Under the pieces are notes generated by a model, which was given only the letters and a program-made list of their open reading frames with translations, searched no databases and had not been told where the DNA came from. This document shows, piece after piece, positions 1-5,028 of a DNA stretch of 5,028 nt. Within the stretch, counting starts at the first letter, position 1. The number at the start of each line of letters is the position of its first letter. The stretch is from Chloroflexota bacterium (GTDB lineage Bacteria; Chloroflexota; Anaerolineae; Anaerolineales; DRMV01): the NCBI GenBank assembly GCA_013154225.1, contig JAADCW010000154.1:1-5028 (forward strand), written 5' to 3'. The position numbers and the translations under genes were made by a program.

Positions 1-1
1 C

Positions 2-694
2 GAACAACCTCAGCATGCGCTGTACCTGCCGGAATATTACATCGGCCGCGCGCCGGTTACGGTGGCCGAGTTCCGCGCGTTCGTTGAGGCGACAGGTTAT
101 CAACCGACGGATGGCGATGCTTTGAAAGGCGGCGGGGATCACCCTGTGCGCTGGGTGACCTGGTACGACGCCCTGGCCTACGCCCGCTGGCGGGGCATGA
201 CGCTGCCCAGCGAGGCGGAGTGGGAGAAGGCCGCCCGCGGCACCGATGGTCGCATTTACCCCTGGGGGGACGAATGGCTCCCTGATCACGCGAACACCGA
301 AGAGTATTGGAAAGAAGGCGGACGTGGTTTTTGGCGTCGTCTGCGCGCCCGGCAGATAAATCCGGGGCCGACGCCGGTGGGTACCTTCTCCCCTCAGGGG
401 GATAGCCCCTATGGCTGTGTGGACATGAGCGGCAACGTCTGGGAGTGGACGCGCAGTTTGTGGGGCGAAGATTGGATAAAGCCGGATTACGGTTATCCCT
501 ACGACCCCGCGGATGGCCGGGAAGACCTGGATGCGCCGCCAAGCGTCCACCGTGTGCTGCGCGGCGGTTCGTTCGTCAACAATTTGAGGGGCGCCCGCGC
601 CGCCGTCCGCCTCAGGAACGCCCCGCTCAACAGGAACTGGAACCGCGGCATTCGGGTAGTGGTGGTCCCTGTGTCGGCTGCCTCTGAACCCTGA
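2..694 (+). CDS. DGR target protein, FGE-sulfatase-like (C-type lectin fold) C-terminal part, 5' truncated
   Basis: The frame is open from base 2 and ends at TGA 692-694, so 230 residues are visible and the true start lies outside the window. An internal GTG at 62 is not a credible start, because the preceding codons (HALYLPEYYIGRAPVT) are already conserved FGE-family sequence. Family landmarks in order are WYDALAYARW near residue 54, LPSEAEWEKAARG near 68, SGNVWEWT at 143-150 and RVLRGGSF near 184-191. The family fold is a C-type-lectin variant. True FGE oxidises a sulfatase cysteine, but here the final segment contains no cysteine where FGE has its active-site pair, so a binding role is more likely than catalysis. 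Residues 182-225 are the DGR variable repeat, followed by only five more residues. In architecture this looks like the C-terminal end of a NACHT-FGE protein such as the one starting at 2552. Confident as a DGR target; the full length is unknown. Confidence 0.9.
   Translation, partial: EQPQHALYLPEYYIGRAPVTVAEFRAFVEATGYQPTDGDALKGGGDHPVRWVTWYDALAYARWRGMTLPSEAEWEKAARGTDGRIYPWGDEWLPDHANTEEYWKEGGRGFWRRLRARQINPGPTPVGTFSPQGDSPYGCVDMSGNVWEWTRSLWGEDWIKPDYGYPYDPADGREDLDAPPSVHRVLRGGSFVNNLRGARAAVRLRNAPLNRNWNRGIRVVVVPVSAASEP
545..676 (+). repeat. DGR variable repeat (VR)
   Basis: This 132-nt segment aligns without gaps to 1173-1304 at a constant offset of 628. There are 19 mismatches. Seventeen fall on adenines of the TR copy (for example AAC to GTC, GGC, CTC, GCC, CTC, CGC, and AGG to TGG). 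The two others are C to T at 584 and T to A at 650. Adenine-free blocks, such as 593-610, are identical. The encoded changes relative to the TR are D182V, N192V, Q195L, N197G, N204L, N207A, N209L, R213W, N215R, F217I and H223P (visible-residue numbering of the target). The 3' block 651-668 is identical in both copies and is the probable initiation-of-mutagenic-homing (IMH) region. Mismatches at 669 and 673 resemble the small IMH/IMH* differences known from DGRs. Adenine-biased VR/TR divergence is the defining DGR signature. Confidence 0.95.
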
Positions 695-716
695 TCCTCT
701 GGCCTCTGATCCTCTG
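691..716 (+). repeat. Short direct repeat overlapping the target stop codon
   Basis: CTGATCCTCTG occurs at 691-701 and again at 706-716, a 15-bp period. The first copy contains the target's stop codon TGA (692-694). Because the period is a multiple of three, the second copy supplies another in-frame TGA at 707-709. Related CCTCTGA words occur at 681, 703 and 711. The function is unknown; it may be slippage debris just downstream of the VR. Confidence 0.6.
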
Positions 717-726
717 AATGGGGGGT

Positions 727-747
727 CTGGGGGGCAAAGCCCCCCAG
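727..747 (+). promoter_or_regulatory. GC-rich hairpin downstream of VR (candidate DGR target-recognition hairpin)
   Basis: CTGGGGGGC at 727-735 is perfectly complementary to GCCCCCCAG at 739-747, giving a 9-bp stem with an AAA loop. It lies about 50 bp beyond the end of the VR and 32 bp beyond the target stop. In the Bordetella phage DGR, a GC-rich hairpin or cruciform just downstream of the IMH is required for efficient homing, and this element has the same general form. No T-run follows directly, so a classical intrinsic terminator is less likely, though a transcriptional role is not excluded. Confidence 0.55.
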
Positions 748-748
748 C

Positions 749-761
749 CGCGTTAAACGCG
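749..761 (+). other. Small second hairpin between target and avd
   Basis: CGCGT at 749-753 pairs with ACGCG at 757-761 around a TAA loop, immediately after the larger hairpin. It is short and could be chance in GC-rich DNA. Together with the preceding stem it makes the 727-761 interval highly structured. Confidence 0.3.
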
Positions 762-774
762 CATTTCACTTTTT

Positions 775-779
775 AGGAG
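775..779 (+). promoter_or_regulatory. Ribosome binding site for avd
   Basis: AGGAG lies 8 nt before ATG 788, a near-ideal Shine-Dalgarno arrangement that fixes the avd start. Confidence 0.75.
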
Positions 780-787
780 TTGTAATC

Positions 788-1147
788 ATGTCAGCGGTTT
801 CACCCATGCCGATTTTCACCCGCACCTTTGACCTGTTGACCTGGCTGGTGCCGGTCAGCAACCACTTTCCGCGGGCGCACCGCTTTACCGTTACCCAGCG
901 GCTGCTCAACGCGGCCTTTGACCTGCGGGAGCATCTGGAAGCCGCCCAGCACCGTCGGGGGCGCGCCCGCGTGCAGGCGCTGCGCCGTGCGGACGAAGCC
1001 CTGAGCCGCCTGCGCCTTTATCTGCGCTTGATTACTCGCTGGGGCTGGCTGAGCGCAGGGCAATATCAACATGCCGCCCGGATGGTGGATGAAATCGGCC
1101 GTCTGTTGGGCGGTTGGCTCAAAGTTTCGCAAAACCCATCTTCGTGA
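788..1147 (+). CDS. avd: DGR accessory variability determinant (Avd)
   Basis: The 119-residue protein matches the small Avd family by its pattern. It has an N-terminal FDLLTWLVP helix (about residues 14-22), then FPRAHRFTVTQRL (27-39), a long helix ending LREHLEAA, an arginine-rich LRRADEALSRLRLYLRLI helix, and the typical ending QYQHAARMVDEIGRLLGGW. Four amphipathic helices are evident, as expected for the four-helix bundle that forms the Avd pentameric ring. I count 18 Lys/Arg against 8 Asp/Glu, so it is strongly basic, fitting its known role of binding the reverse transcriptase and the TR RNA during mutagenic reverse transcription. ATG 788 has a good AGGAG site. The gene sits between VR and TR, a common DGR order, and its stop is 25 nt before the TR. 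Size and motifs look intact. Confidence 0.9.
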   Translation: MSAVSPMPIFTRTFDLLTWLVPVSNHFPRAHRFTVTQRLLNAAFDLREHLEAAQHRRGRARVQALRRADEALSRLRLYLRLITRWGWLSAGQYQHAARMVDEIGRLLGGWLKVSQNPSS

Positions 1148-1172
1148 TGGTTTGCGGGGGACAGGCTCGCAC

Positions 1173-1304
1173 GACCACCGTGTGCTGCGCGGCGGTTCGT
1201 TCAACAACAATCAGAGGAACGCCCGCGCCGCCGTCCGCAACAGGAACAACCCGAACAACAGGAACAGGAACAACGGCTTTCGGGTAGTGGTGGTCCATGT
1301 ATCG
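1173..1304 (+). repeat. DGR template repeat (TR)
   Basis: This non-coding copy pairs with the VR at 545-676. It carries 34 adenines, concentrated in 11 AAC codons, one AAT and four AGG codons when read in the VR frame. Seventeen of those adenines are altered in the VR. AAC codons can give many amino acids by adenine substitution and can never become stop codons, which is the classic DGR template design. A short match (two bases plus one A to G) could extend it leftward to 1171. The 28 nt at 1175-1202, the adenine-free block 1221-1238 and the 18 nt at 1279-1296 are identical to the VR. The TR lies between avd and the RT gene on the same strand, as required for an RNA template transcribed with them. 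Confidence 0.95.
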
Positions 1305-1505
1305 CAATGGTGGGTTTCACGGCCAGGGCCGTGTTCCCGGCCAGAAATGCGGTGCGCCCTGCGGGGTTCGCCGCCGAGGCAACCTCTTCCGACACAGCGG
1401 AGCCTTGTCCCCGGCCTTCCGGGGTTCCACCGGAGGGGCGAATAACAACGGCCCTGCGCCCTCGCTGTGGCACGGCGCAGGGCCACCTACAAGGCGTGCT
1501 TTCGC
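1173..1505 (+). ncRNA. Predicted TR-spacer RNA (DGR template RNA)
   Basis: The TR plus the downstream gene-free spacer (1305-1505) probably form the functional template RNA. In the characterised Bordetella phage DGR, the spacer between TR and the RT gene is needed for cDNA synthesis and for RT-Avd binding. Here the spacer contains three clear hairpins. The first is 1318-1333 (CACGGC/GCCGTG, loop CAGG). The second is 1409-1424 (CCCCGG/CCGGGG, loop CCTT). The third is a perfect 11-bp stem pairing 1450-1460 (GGCCCTGCGCC) with 1474-1484, with a 13-nt loop. I see no plausible protein gene in the spacer. The RNA ends are not determinable from the sequence; this extent is an inference. Confidence 0.55.
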
Positions 1506-2555
1506 ATGTATCAGCGGTTGATTTCCTGGGAAAACCTGTTGCTGGCCTACCAACGCGCGGCCAAAGGCAAGCGCGGCCATGCCAATGTGGCCGCGTTTGA
1601 ATATCGCCTGGAAGACCACCTCTGGCAACTGCAACGGGAACTCGAAGCGCAAACCTACCGCCCAGGCCCCTATGCCAGTTTCTACATTCACGAACCCAAG
1701 CGGCGGCTGATTTCCGCAGCGCCGTTTCGAGACCGGGTGGTGCACCATGCGCTGTGCAACCTGATCGAGCCGATCTTCGAGCGTGGTTTCATCCACGATA
1801 GTTACGCCAATCGGGTGGGCAAGGGCACGCATCGGGCACTGAATCGCGCCCAGACCTTTGCCCGCCGCTACCGCTATGTACTGCAATGCGACCTGCGCCA
1901 GTTCTTCCCCAGCATCGACCACGCCATTTTGCGCGCCATCTTGCATCGCAAAATCCGTGACGAGGGCGTGCGCTGGCTGATGGATCGTATCCTGGAGAGC
2001 GGCGTGGGGGTGCTTGCGGAGGAATACCGCATGGTCTGGTTCCCCGGTGATGACCTGTGGGCCGTCCATCGCGCGCGGGGATTGCCTATTGGCAACCTGA
2101 CCAGCCAGTTTTGGGGCAATGTGTATTTGAATGGCTTCGACCATTTCGTCAAGCGACAATTGCGCTGCAAAGGCTATGTGCGTTACGTGGACGATTTCCT
2201 GCTTTTCAGCGACGACAAAGCGCAATTGTGGGTGTGGAAAAAAGCCCTGGAAAGCCGCCTTGCTGCTCTGCGTCTGGTTATTCACGCCGGCGCCCAGCCG
2301 CGGCCGGTAACCGAGGGCTTCCCCTTTCTTGGTTTTGTCCTCTTCCCGCAAAAGCGGCGCCTGAAGCGCCGAAAGGGGATATACTATCAGCGGAAACTGC
2401 GCGCCTTGCGGGAAGCCTATGCCCGCGGGGAAATCACCTTCGAGCAGTTGACCGCCAGCGTGCAGGGCTGGGTGAACCACGTGCGCTACGGCAACACCGT
2501 GGGCCTGCGCAAGGCGGTGTTGGGTTCTTTGAGAATATCACGGAGGGAACAATGA
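1506..2555 (+). CDS. DGR reverse transcriptase
   Basis: An RNA-directed DNA polymerase of the DGR group, expected to copy the TR RNA with errors at adenines. From Met 1506 it has 349 residues. Visible motifs are SWENLLLAYQRAAKGKR near the N-terminus, KRRLISAAPFRDRVVHHAL at 65-83, FFPSID at 133-138 with catalytic Asp129 upstream, the DGR-typical IGNLTSQ at 195-201, and YVDD at 227-230 with Asp229 and Asp230 completing the metal-binding triad. The C-terminal GWVNHVRYGNT resembles the conserved W..H segment of this family. The motifs are intact, so activity is likely. Start choice: an in-frame GTG at 1467 would add 13 residues, but it has no ribosome site and lies in the loop of the 11-bp spacer hairpin. 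ATG 1506 has a weak AAGG (1491-1494), and homologues begin close to this point. The stop overlaps the next gene's start (ATGA). Confidence 0.93.
   Translation: MYQRLISWENLLLAYQRAAKGKRGHANVAAFEYRLEDHLWQLQRELEAQTYRPGPYASFYIHEPKRRLISAAPFRDRVVHHALCNLIEPIFERGFIHDSYANRVGKGTHRALNRAQTFARRYRYVLQCDLRQFFPSIDHAILRAILHRKIRDEGVRWLMDRILESGVGVLAEEYRMVWFPGDDLWAVHRARGLPIGNLTSQFWGNVYLNGFDHFVKRQLRCKGYVRYVDDFLLFSDDKAQLWVWKKALESRLAALRLVIHAGAQPRPVTEGFPFLGFVLFPQKRRLKRRKGIYYQRKLRALREAYARGEITFEQLTASVQGWVNHVRYGNTVGLRKAVLGSLRISRREQ
2542..2546 (+). promoter_or_regulatory. Ribosome binding site for the NACHT gene
   Basis: GGAGG lies within the last codons of the RT gene, 5 nt before ATG 2552. It supports this start and translational coupling through the ATGA overlap. 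Confidence 0.75.
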
Positions 2556-5028
2556 TCCTTGAAGCACTGCTTTCAGCCACCATTGAGGCGATGTTGGGCT
2601 TGCTGGCAGAAATTGGCTTGGGCGATGCCGGGGACGATTTGCGGGAGCGTTTCTTACACACCGACGCGAAAAAGCGTTCCCGAGCGCTGCAAAAAGCCTT
2701 CGACGCGGCCATGGCTGCCGCCGACGACCCGGAAATTCAGGATTTTTTGGCTTCTTCTTCGTTTCGGGAAGAGGTTGTACGTGCATTGCTGGACCCCATG
2801 CGCGGTTTCGACCTGCAATCCTTGCAAGCCCAGTGGGGCGAGCGGTTGCCAGAACACGCTTTGGCGGTGCGGCGGTTTTTCAATGCCTTGCAAAACGCGC
2901 TTTTGGCCGATGAGATCTGGGGGCCCATCCTCTCCCGTTATCAGGAACTTCGTTTCCAAAAGACGGTGCGCGACGCGCTGGAAGCGCGGCAGTTGCCGCT
3001 GACCGATGAAATGCTCGTGCGGTCGGTGAACCAGGCGCTCACGCGCTACCAGGCCGAACTGCATGGCAACGGTGCGGTTGCCGAAGGGGAGGGAGCAAAG
3101 GCTGTGGGCAGCGGAGGAATGCTGGTCGAGGGTGATTATCACCAGATTGTGCGGATAACCATCAATCAGTTTTTGGGTCGGGCAACCGAGGAGGCCGCAG
3201 AGGACGACTTGCTCCGCCGTTATCTCGATGCTGCAGCCAGGCAAGCCAATTTGCTGCCCTGGGCAAAGGTGACGACCGATTACGCCGACCCCGCGGGCGG
3301 CGAAGGATTGCGTCTGGCCGATGTGTACATTGACCTGGATACTACGGAACTGCGCCACGTGGAGCGGGAGGAGGAATTGCGCCAGTTTCTGCGCAAGCAG
3401 CGAGAGGCGGAGCGGATTTCGGCGCAGGAAATGGTCAGCCGCCATGCCAAATTGCTCATCATGGGCGACCCCGGCTCCGGTAAATCCACTTTCGTCAAAC
3501 ACCTCACCTACCTGATGGCACAGGCCGGGCTTGCCGAGACGCCGCAAGCATGGCTGGCGCGCCTGGGCGAATGGGAACACGGCGTGTTGTTGCCGTTTTG
3601 GGTGGAGTTGCGTCATGTCGCGGCTTTTGCGGGCACGCACTCCAAGGGAAATTTCCCGCTGATTTTGGGGTATATCCGTCATGCGCTGGAAGAATGGGGG
3701 CTTGCGCCTTTTTGGGATGTTCTTCAGGCGCGGCTTGCCAGTGACGACGCCCAGGTGCTTTTCTTGCTGGATGGGTTGGATGAGGTGCCCAAGGAACAGC
3801 GCCAGCAAATTGTCGCTGCGGTCAATGCGCTCTGTGGGTTGTATCCCCAGCAGCGTTACGTGGTGACATGCCGCCCCTATGCTTATGTGGGGCAGCCGTG
3901 GAAACTGCAAGGCTTCCATGAAGTGACCCTGGCCCCCTTTAGCCTGGAGCAAATCGATCATTTCATCGAGAACTGGTATGAGCAACTGGCCGCGCGGGGA
4001 CGCATTCCCGCGGATGAAGCGTACAAAAAAGCCCAGAGCCTGAAACAAGCCGTGCGCCGTCGTGATTTGTTGGGCTTGGCCGAGCGCCCCCTGTTGATGA
4101 CCGTGATGGCGCAACTCCATGCCTATAAAGGCAAGTTGCCCGAAGACCGCACGCAGTTATATGCTGACGCTGTGGATTTGCTGCTGGAACGCTGGGAAAG
4201 CCGCATCGATGGCAGCGGGGTGCTGGAATATTTGGATATCCCCGGCTTGAAGATGAGCGATTTGAAGAGCGGCTTATATCGCGTGGCGTATGAAGCCCAC
4301 CGCCTCTCGCCCAAGCGCGAGGAAGCCGCGGACATTCAAGAAGAGCAATTGCGGAAGTGGCTGGCACCTTATCTGAATGACGATTGGAACAAAGCGGGCG
4401 CGTTCATCGAGTTTATCCGCGAGCGCGCCGGTTTGCTCATCCGTCACAAACCCGATGCTTACACATTCCCCCACCGTTCGTTTCAGGAATACCTCGCCGC
4501 GTGTCATTGGTTGAGTTTGCCCGATTACCCCAGCGAGGCCGCTCGCTTAATGCGGGAGGATTGGGACCGCTGGCGGGAGGTGCTCGTGCTTTCCACTGGT
4601 TACGCAGCCCGGACAGACCGGCTTGGGCTGGCCCTGGCGGCGTTGAACGCGCTGCTTCCGGAGAACCATCAGCCTGGCGCTGCGGTCAGTGCCGAACAGG
4701 CGCGGGTGGCCGGGCTGGTAGCGCAATCTTTGGTGGAAATCGGCCTGGTGGGAGTGCGCCGCGGCGCAGGCGGGGAAACCGTTTTGAAGCGCACGCGAGG
4801 CTGGCTGGAGGCTGCCCTGCAAAGTGAGGTGTTGTCTGCTGCCGAACGGGCAGAAGCCGGGCGCGCTCTGGCGAAAATCGGCGACCCGCGCTTCGAGACC
4901 ATCGCGCTGAGCAGAGCGGCAGCGGCGTCGAGGCGCAGCGTGCTCATGCCCGCCGACCCCACTTTGGGCTTCATCCGCATTCCCGCGGGGGCGTTTTTGA
5001 TGGGAGAAGATGAAGAGCAGCACGAACG
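2552..5028 (+). CDS. NACHT NTPase with C-terminal FGE-like domain, 3' truncated (probable DGR target or conflict sensor)
   Basis: One uninterrupted frame from ATG 2552 to the window end gives 825 residues with no stop. Residues 1 to about 185 are mainly helical with no motif I recognise. A glycine-rich linker follows, with GGMLVEGDYHQIVRI near 188-202. The NACHT module has Walker A GDPGSGKST at 305-313, Walker B LLDGLDEV near 405-412 (Asp407, Asp410, Glu411) and the sensor-like TCRPY at 439-443. FPHRSFQEYLAA at 639-650 is the usual motif ending the NACHT-associated helical region. A helical linker then ends in AGRALAKIGDPRF, typical just before FGE-like domains, and FIRIPAGAFLMG at 807-818 opens such a domain. 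NACHT ATPases are STAND-type switches that oligomerise on ligand binding, so the FGE-like end is the likely sensor and the N-terminus the effector or adaptor. The gene overlaps the RT stop, so the two are probably co-expressed. The C-terminus, including any VR, lies past the window end unless the ends join (see findings). Confidence 0.9.
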   Translation, partial: MILEALLSATIEAMLGLLAEIGLGDAGDDLRERFLHTDAKKRSRALQKAFDAAMAAADDPEIQDFLASSSFREEVVRALLDPMRGFDLQSLQAQWGERLPEHALAVRRFFNALQNALLADEIWGPILSRYQELRFQKTVRDALEARQLPLTDEMLVRSVNQALTRYQAELHGNGAVAEGEGAKAVGSGGMLVEGDYHQIVRITINQFLGRATEEAAEDDLLRRYLDAAARQANLLPWAKVTTDYADPAGGEGLRLADVYIDLDTTELRHVEREEELRQFLRKQREAERISAQEMVSRHAKLLIMGDPGSGKSTFVKHLTYLMAQAGLAETPQAWLARLGEWEHGVLLPFWVELRHVAAFAGTHSKGNFPLILGYIRHALEEWGLAPFWDVLQARLASDDAQVLFLLDGLDEVPKEQRQQIVAAVNALCGLYPQQRYVVTCRPYAYVGQPWKLQGFHEVTLAPFSLEQIDHFIENWYEQLAARGRIPADEAYKKAQSLKQAVRRRDLLGLAERPLLMTVMAQLHAYKGKLPEDRTQLYADAVDLLLERWESRIDGSGVLEYLDIPGLKMSDLKSGLYRVAYEAHRLSPKREEAADIQEEQLRKWLAPYLNDDWNKAGAFIEFIRERAGLLIRHKPDAYTFPHRSFQEYLAACHWLSLPDYPSEAARLMREDWDRWREVLVLSTGYAARTDRLGLALAALNALLPENHQPGAAVSAEQARVAGLVAQSLVEIGLVGVRRGAGGETVLKRTRGWLEAALQSEVLSAAERAEAGRALAKIGDPRFETIALSRAAAASRRSVLMPADPTLGFIRIPAGAFLMGEDEEQHE

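Noticed and set aside
62..694. A short complete gene starting at GTG 62.
   Set aside because: Conserved FGE-family residues continue upstream of this codon to the window edge and no ribosome site precedes it, so the gene is truncated rather than starting here.
727..774. Intrinsic terminator between the target gene and avd.
   Set aside because: The hairpin is strong, but the short T-run (770-774) is over 20 nt away and separated by a second small hairpin; a DGR target-recognition role fits better, so I did not call a terminator.
1071..1445. A + strand open frame running through the end of avd, the TR and part of the spacer, translating to a protein with an Asn/Arg-rich FGE-like segment.
   Set aside because: The FGE-like text is simply the TR read in the VR frame. 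The frame starts inside avd, has no ribosome site and lacks the rest of the domain; the TR is a template, not a gene.
1317..2480. 387-codon antisense frame opposite the RT gene.
   Set aside because: Shadow of the RT coding strand in GC-rich DNA; the + strand has all RT motifs, and the antisense product shows no recognisable domain.
2559..3002. 147-codon + strand frame and several shorter ones inside the NACHT gene.
   Set aside because: They are out of frame with the continuous 825-codon NACHT frame, which has a strong ribosome site and clear domains.
2654..4120. 488-codon antisense frame opposite the NACHT gene.
   Set aside because: The + strand encodes intact Walker A and B motifs over the same bases; the antisense product is low-information and has no start context.
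1..5028. CRISPR arrays, tRNA or rRNA genes, insertion sequences.
   Set aside because: I see no regularly spaced repeats, cloverleaf-like segments, rRNA signatures or transposase motifs; the only repeats are the VR/TR pair and the small repeat at 691-716.

Overview
The window carries an almost complete diversity-generating retroelement (DGR). All genes lie on the + strand. The DNA is GC-rich. The style of the proteins (NACHT ATPase joined to a formylglycine-generating-enzyme-like C-type lectin domain, with a DGR reverse transcriptase preferring the IGxxxSQ motif) suggests a free-living environmental bacterium. Chloroflexota (Anaerolineae-like) is my best guess from protein style only, at low confidence.

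Layout. (1) Positions 2-694: C-terminal part of an FGE-sulfatase-like protein whose last ~45 codons are the variable repeat (VR, 545-676). (2) 695-787: short intergenic stretch with an 11-bp direct repeat and a strong 9-bp GC-rich hairpin, placed where DGR target-recognition hairpins occur. (3) 788-1147: avd, the accessory variability determinant. (4) 1173-1304: template repeat (TR), packed with AAC and AGG codons. (5) 1305-1505: gene-free, strongly folded spacer with three clear hairpins, probably the 3' part of the TR RNA. (6) 1506-2555: DGR reverse transcriptase. (7) 2552-5028: a long open frame overlapping the RT stop by ATGA. It encodes an uncharacterised helical N-terminus, a NACHT NTPase and the first residues of an FGE-like domain, and is cut by the window end.

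How they work together. The RT with Avd would copy the TR RNA with errors at adenines and write the cDNA into VR. VR and TR align without gaps over 132 nt. Of 19 mismatches, 17 are at TR adenines (17 of 34 adenines changed) and only 2 at other bases. The variable residues sit in the ligand-binding part of a C-type-lectin-like fold. Because that fold is attached to a NACHT switch in the downstream gene, the system looks like an antigen-sensor or conflict protein whose recognition surface is hypermutated.

A striking point is that the last bases of the window join the first bases in frame. The FGE-like domain begins at residue 807 of the NACHT protein, and the fragment at the window start continues it to a normal length (~250 residues) with no gap or duplication. 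Either the 5028-bp sequence is circular (or a collapsed tandem unit), giving one ~1056-residue NACHT-FGE-VR target, or the locus holds two very similar target genes flanking avd-TR-RT. The sequence alone does not decide this.
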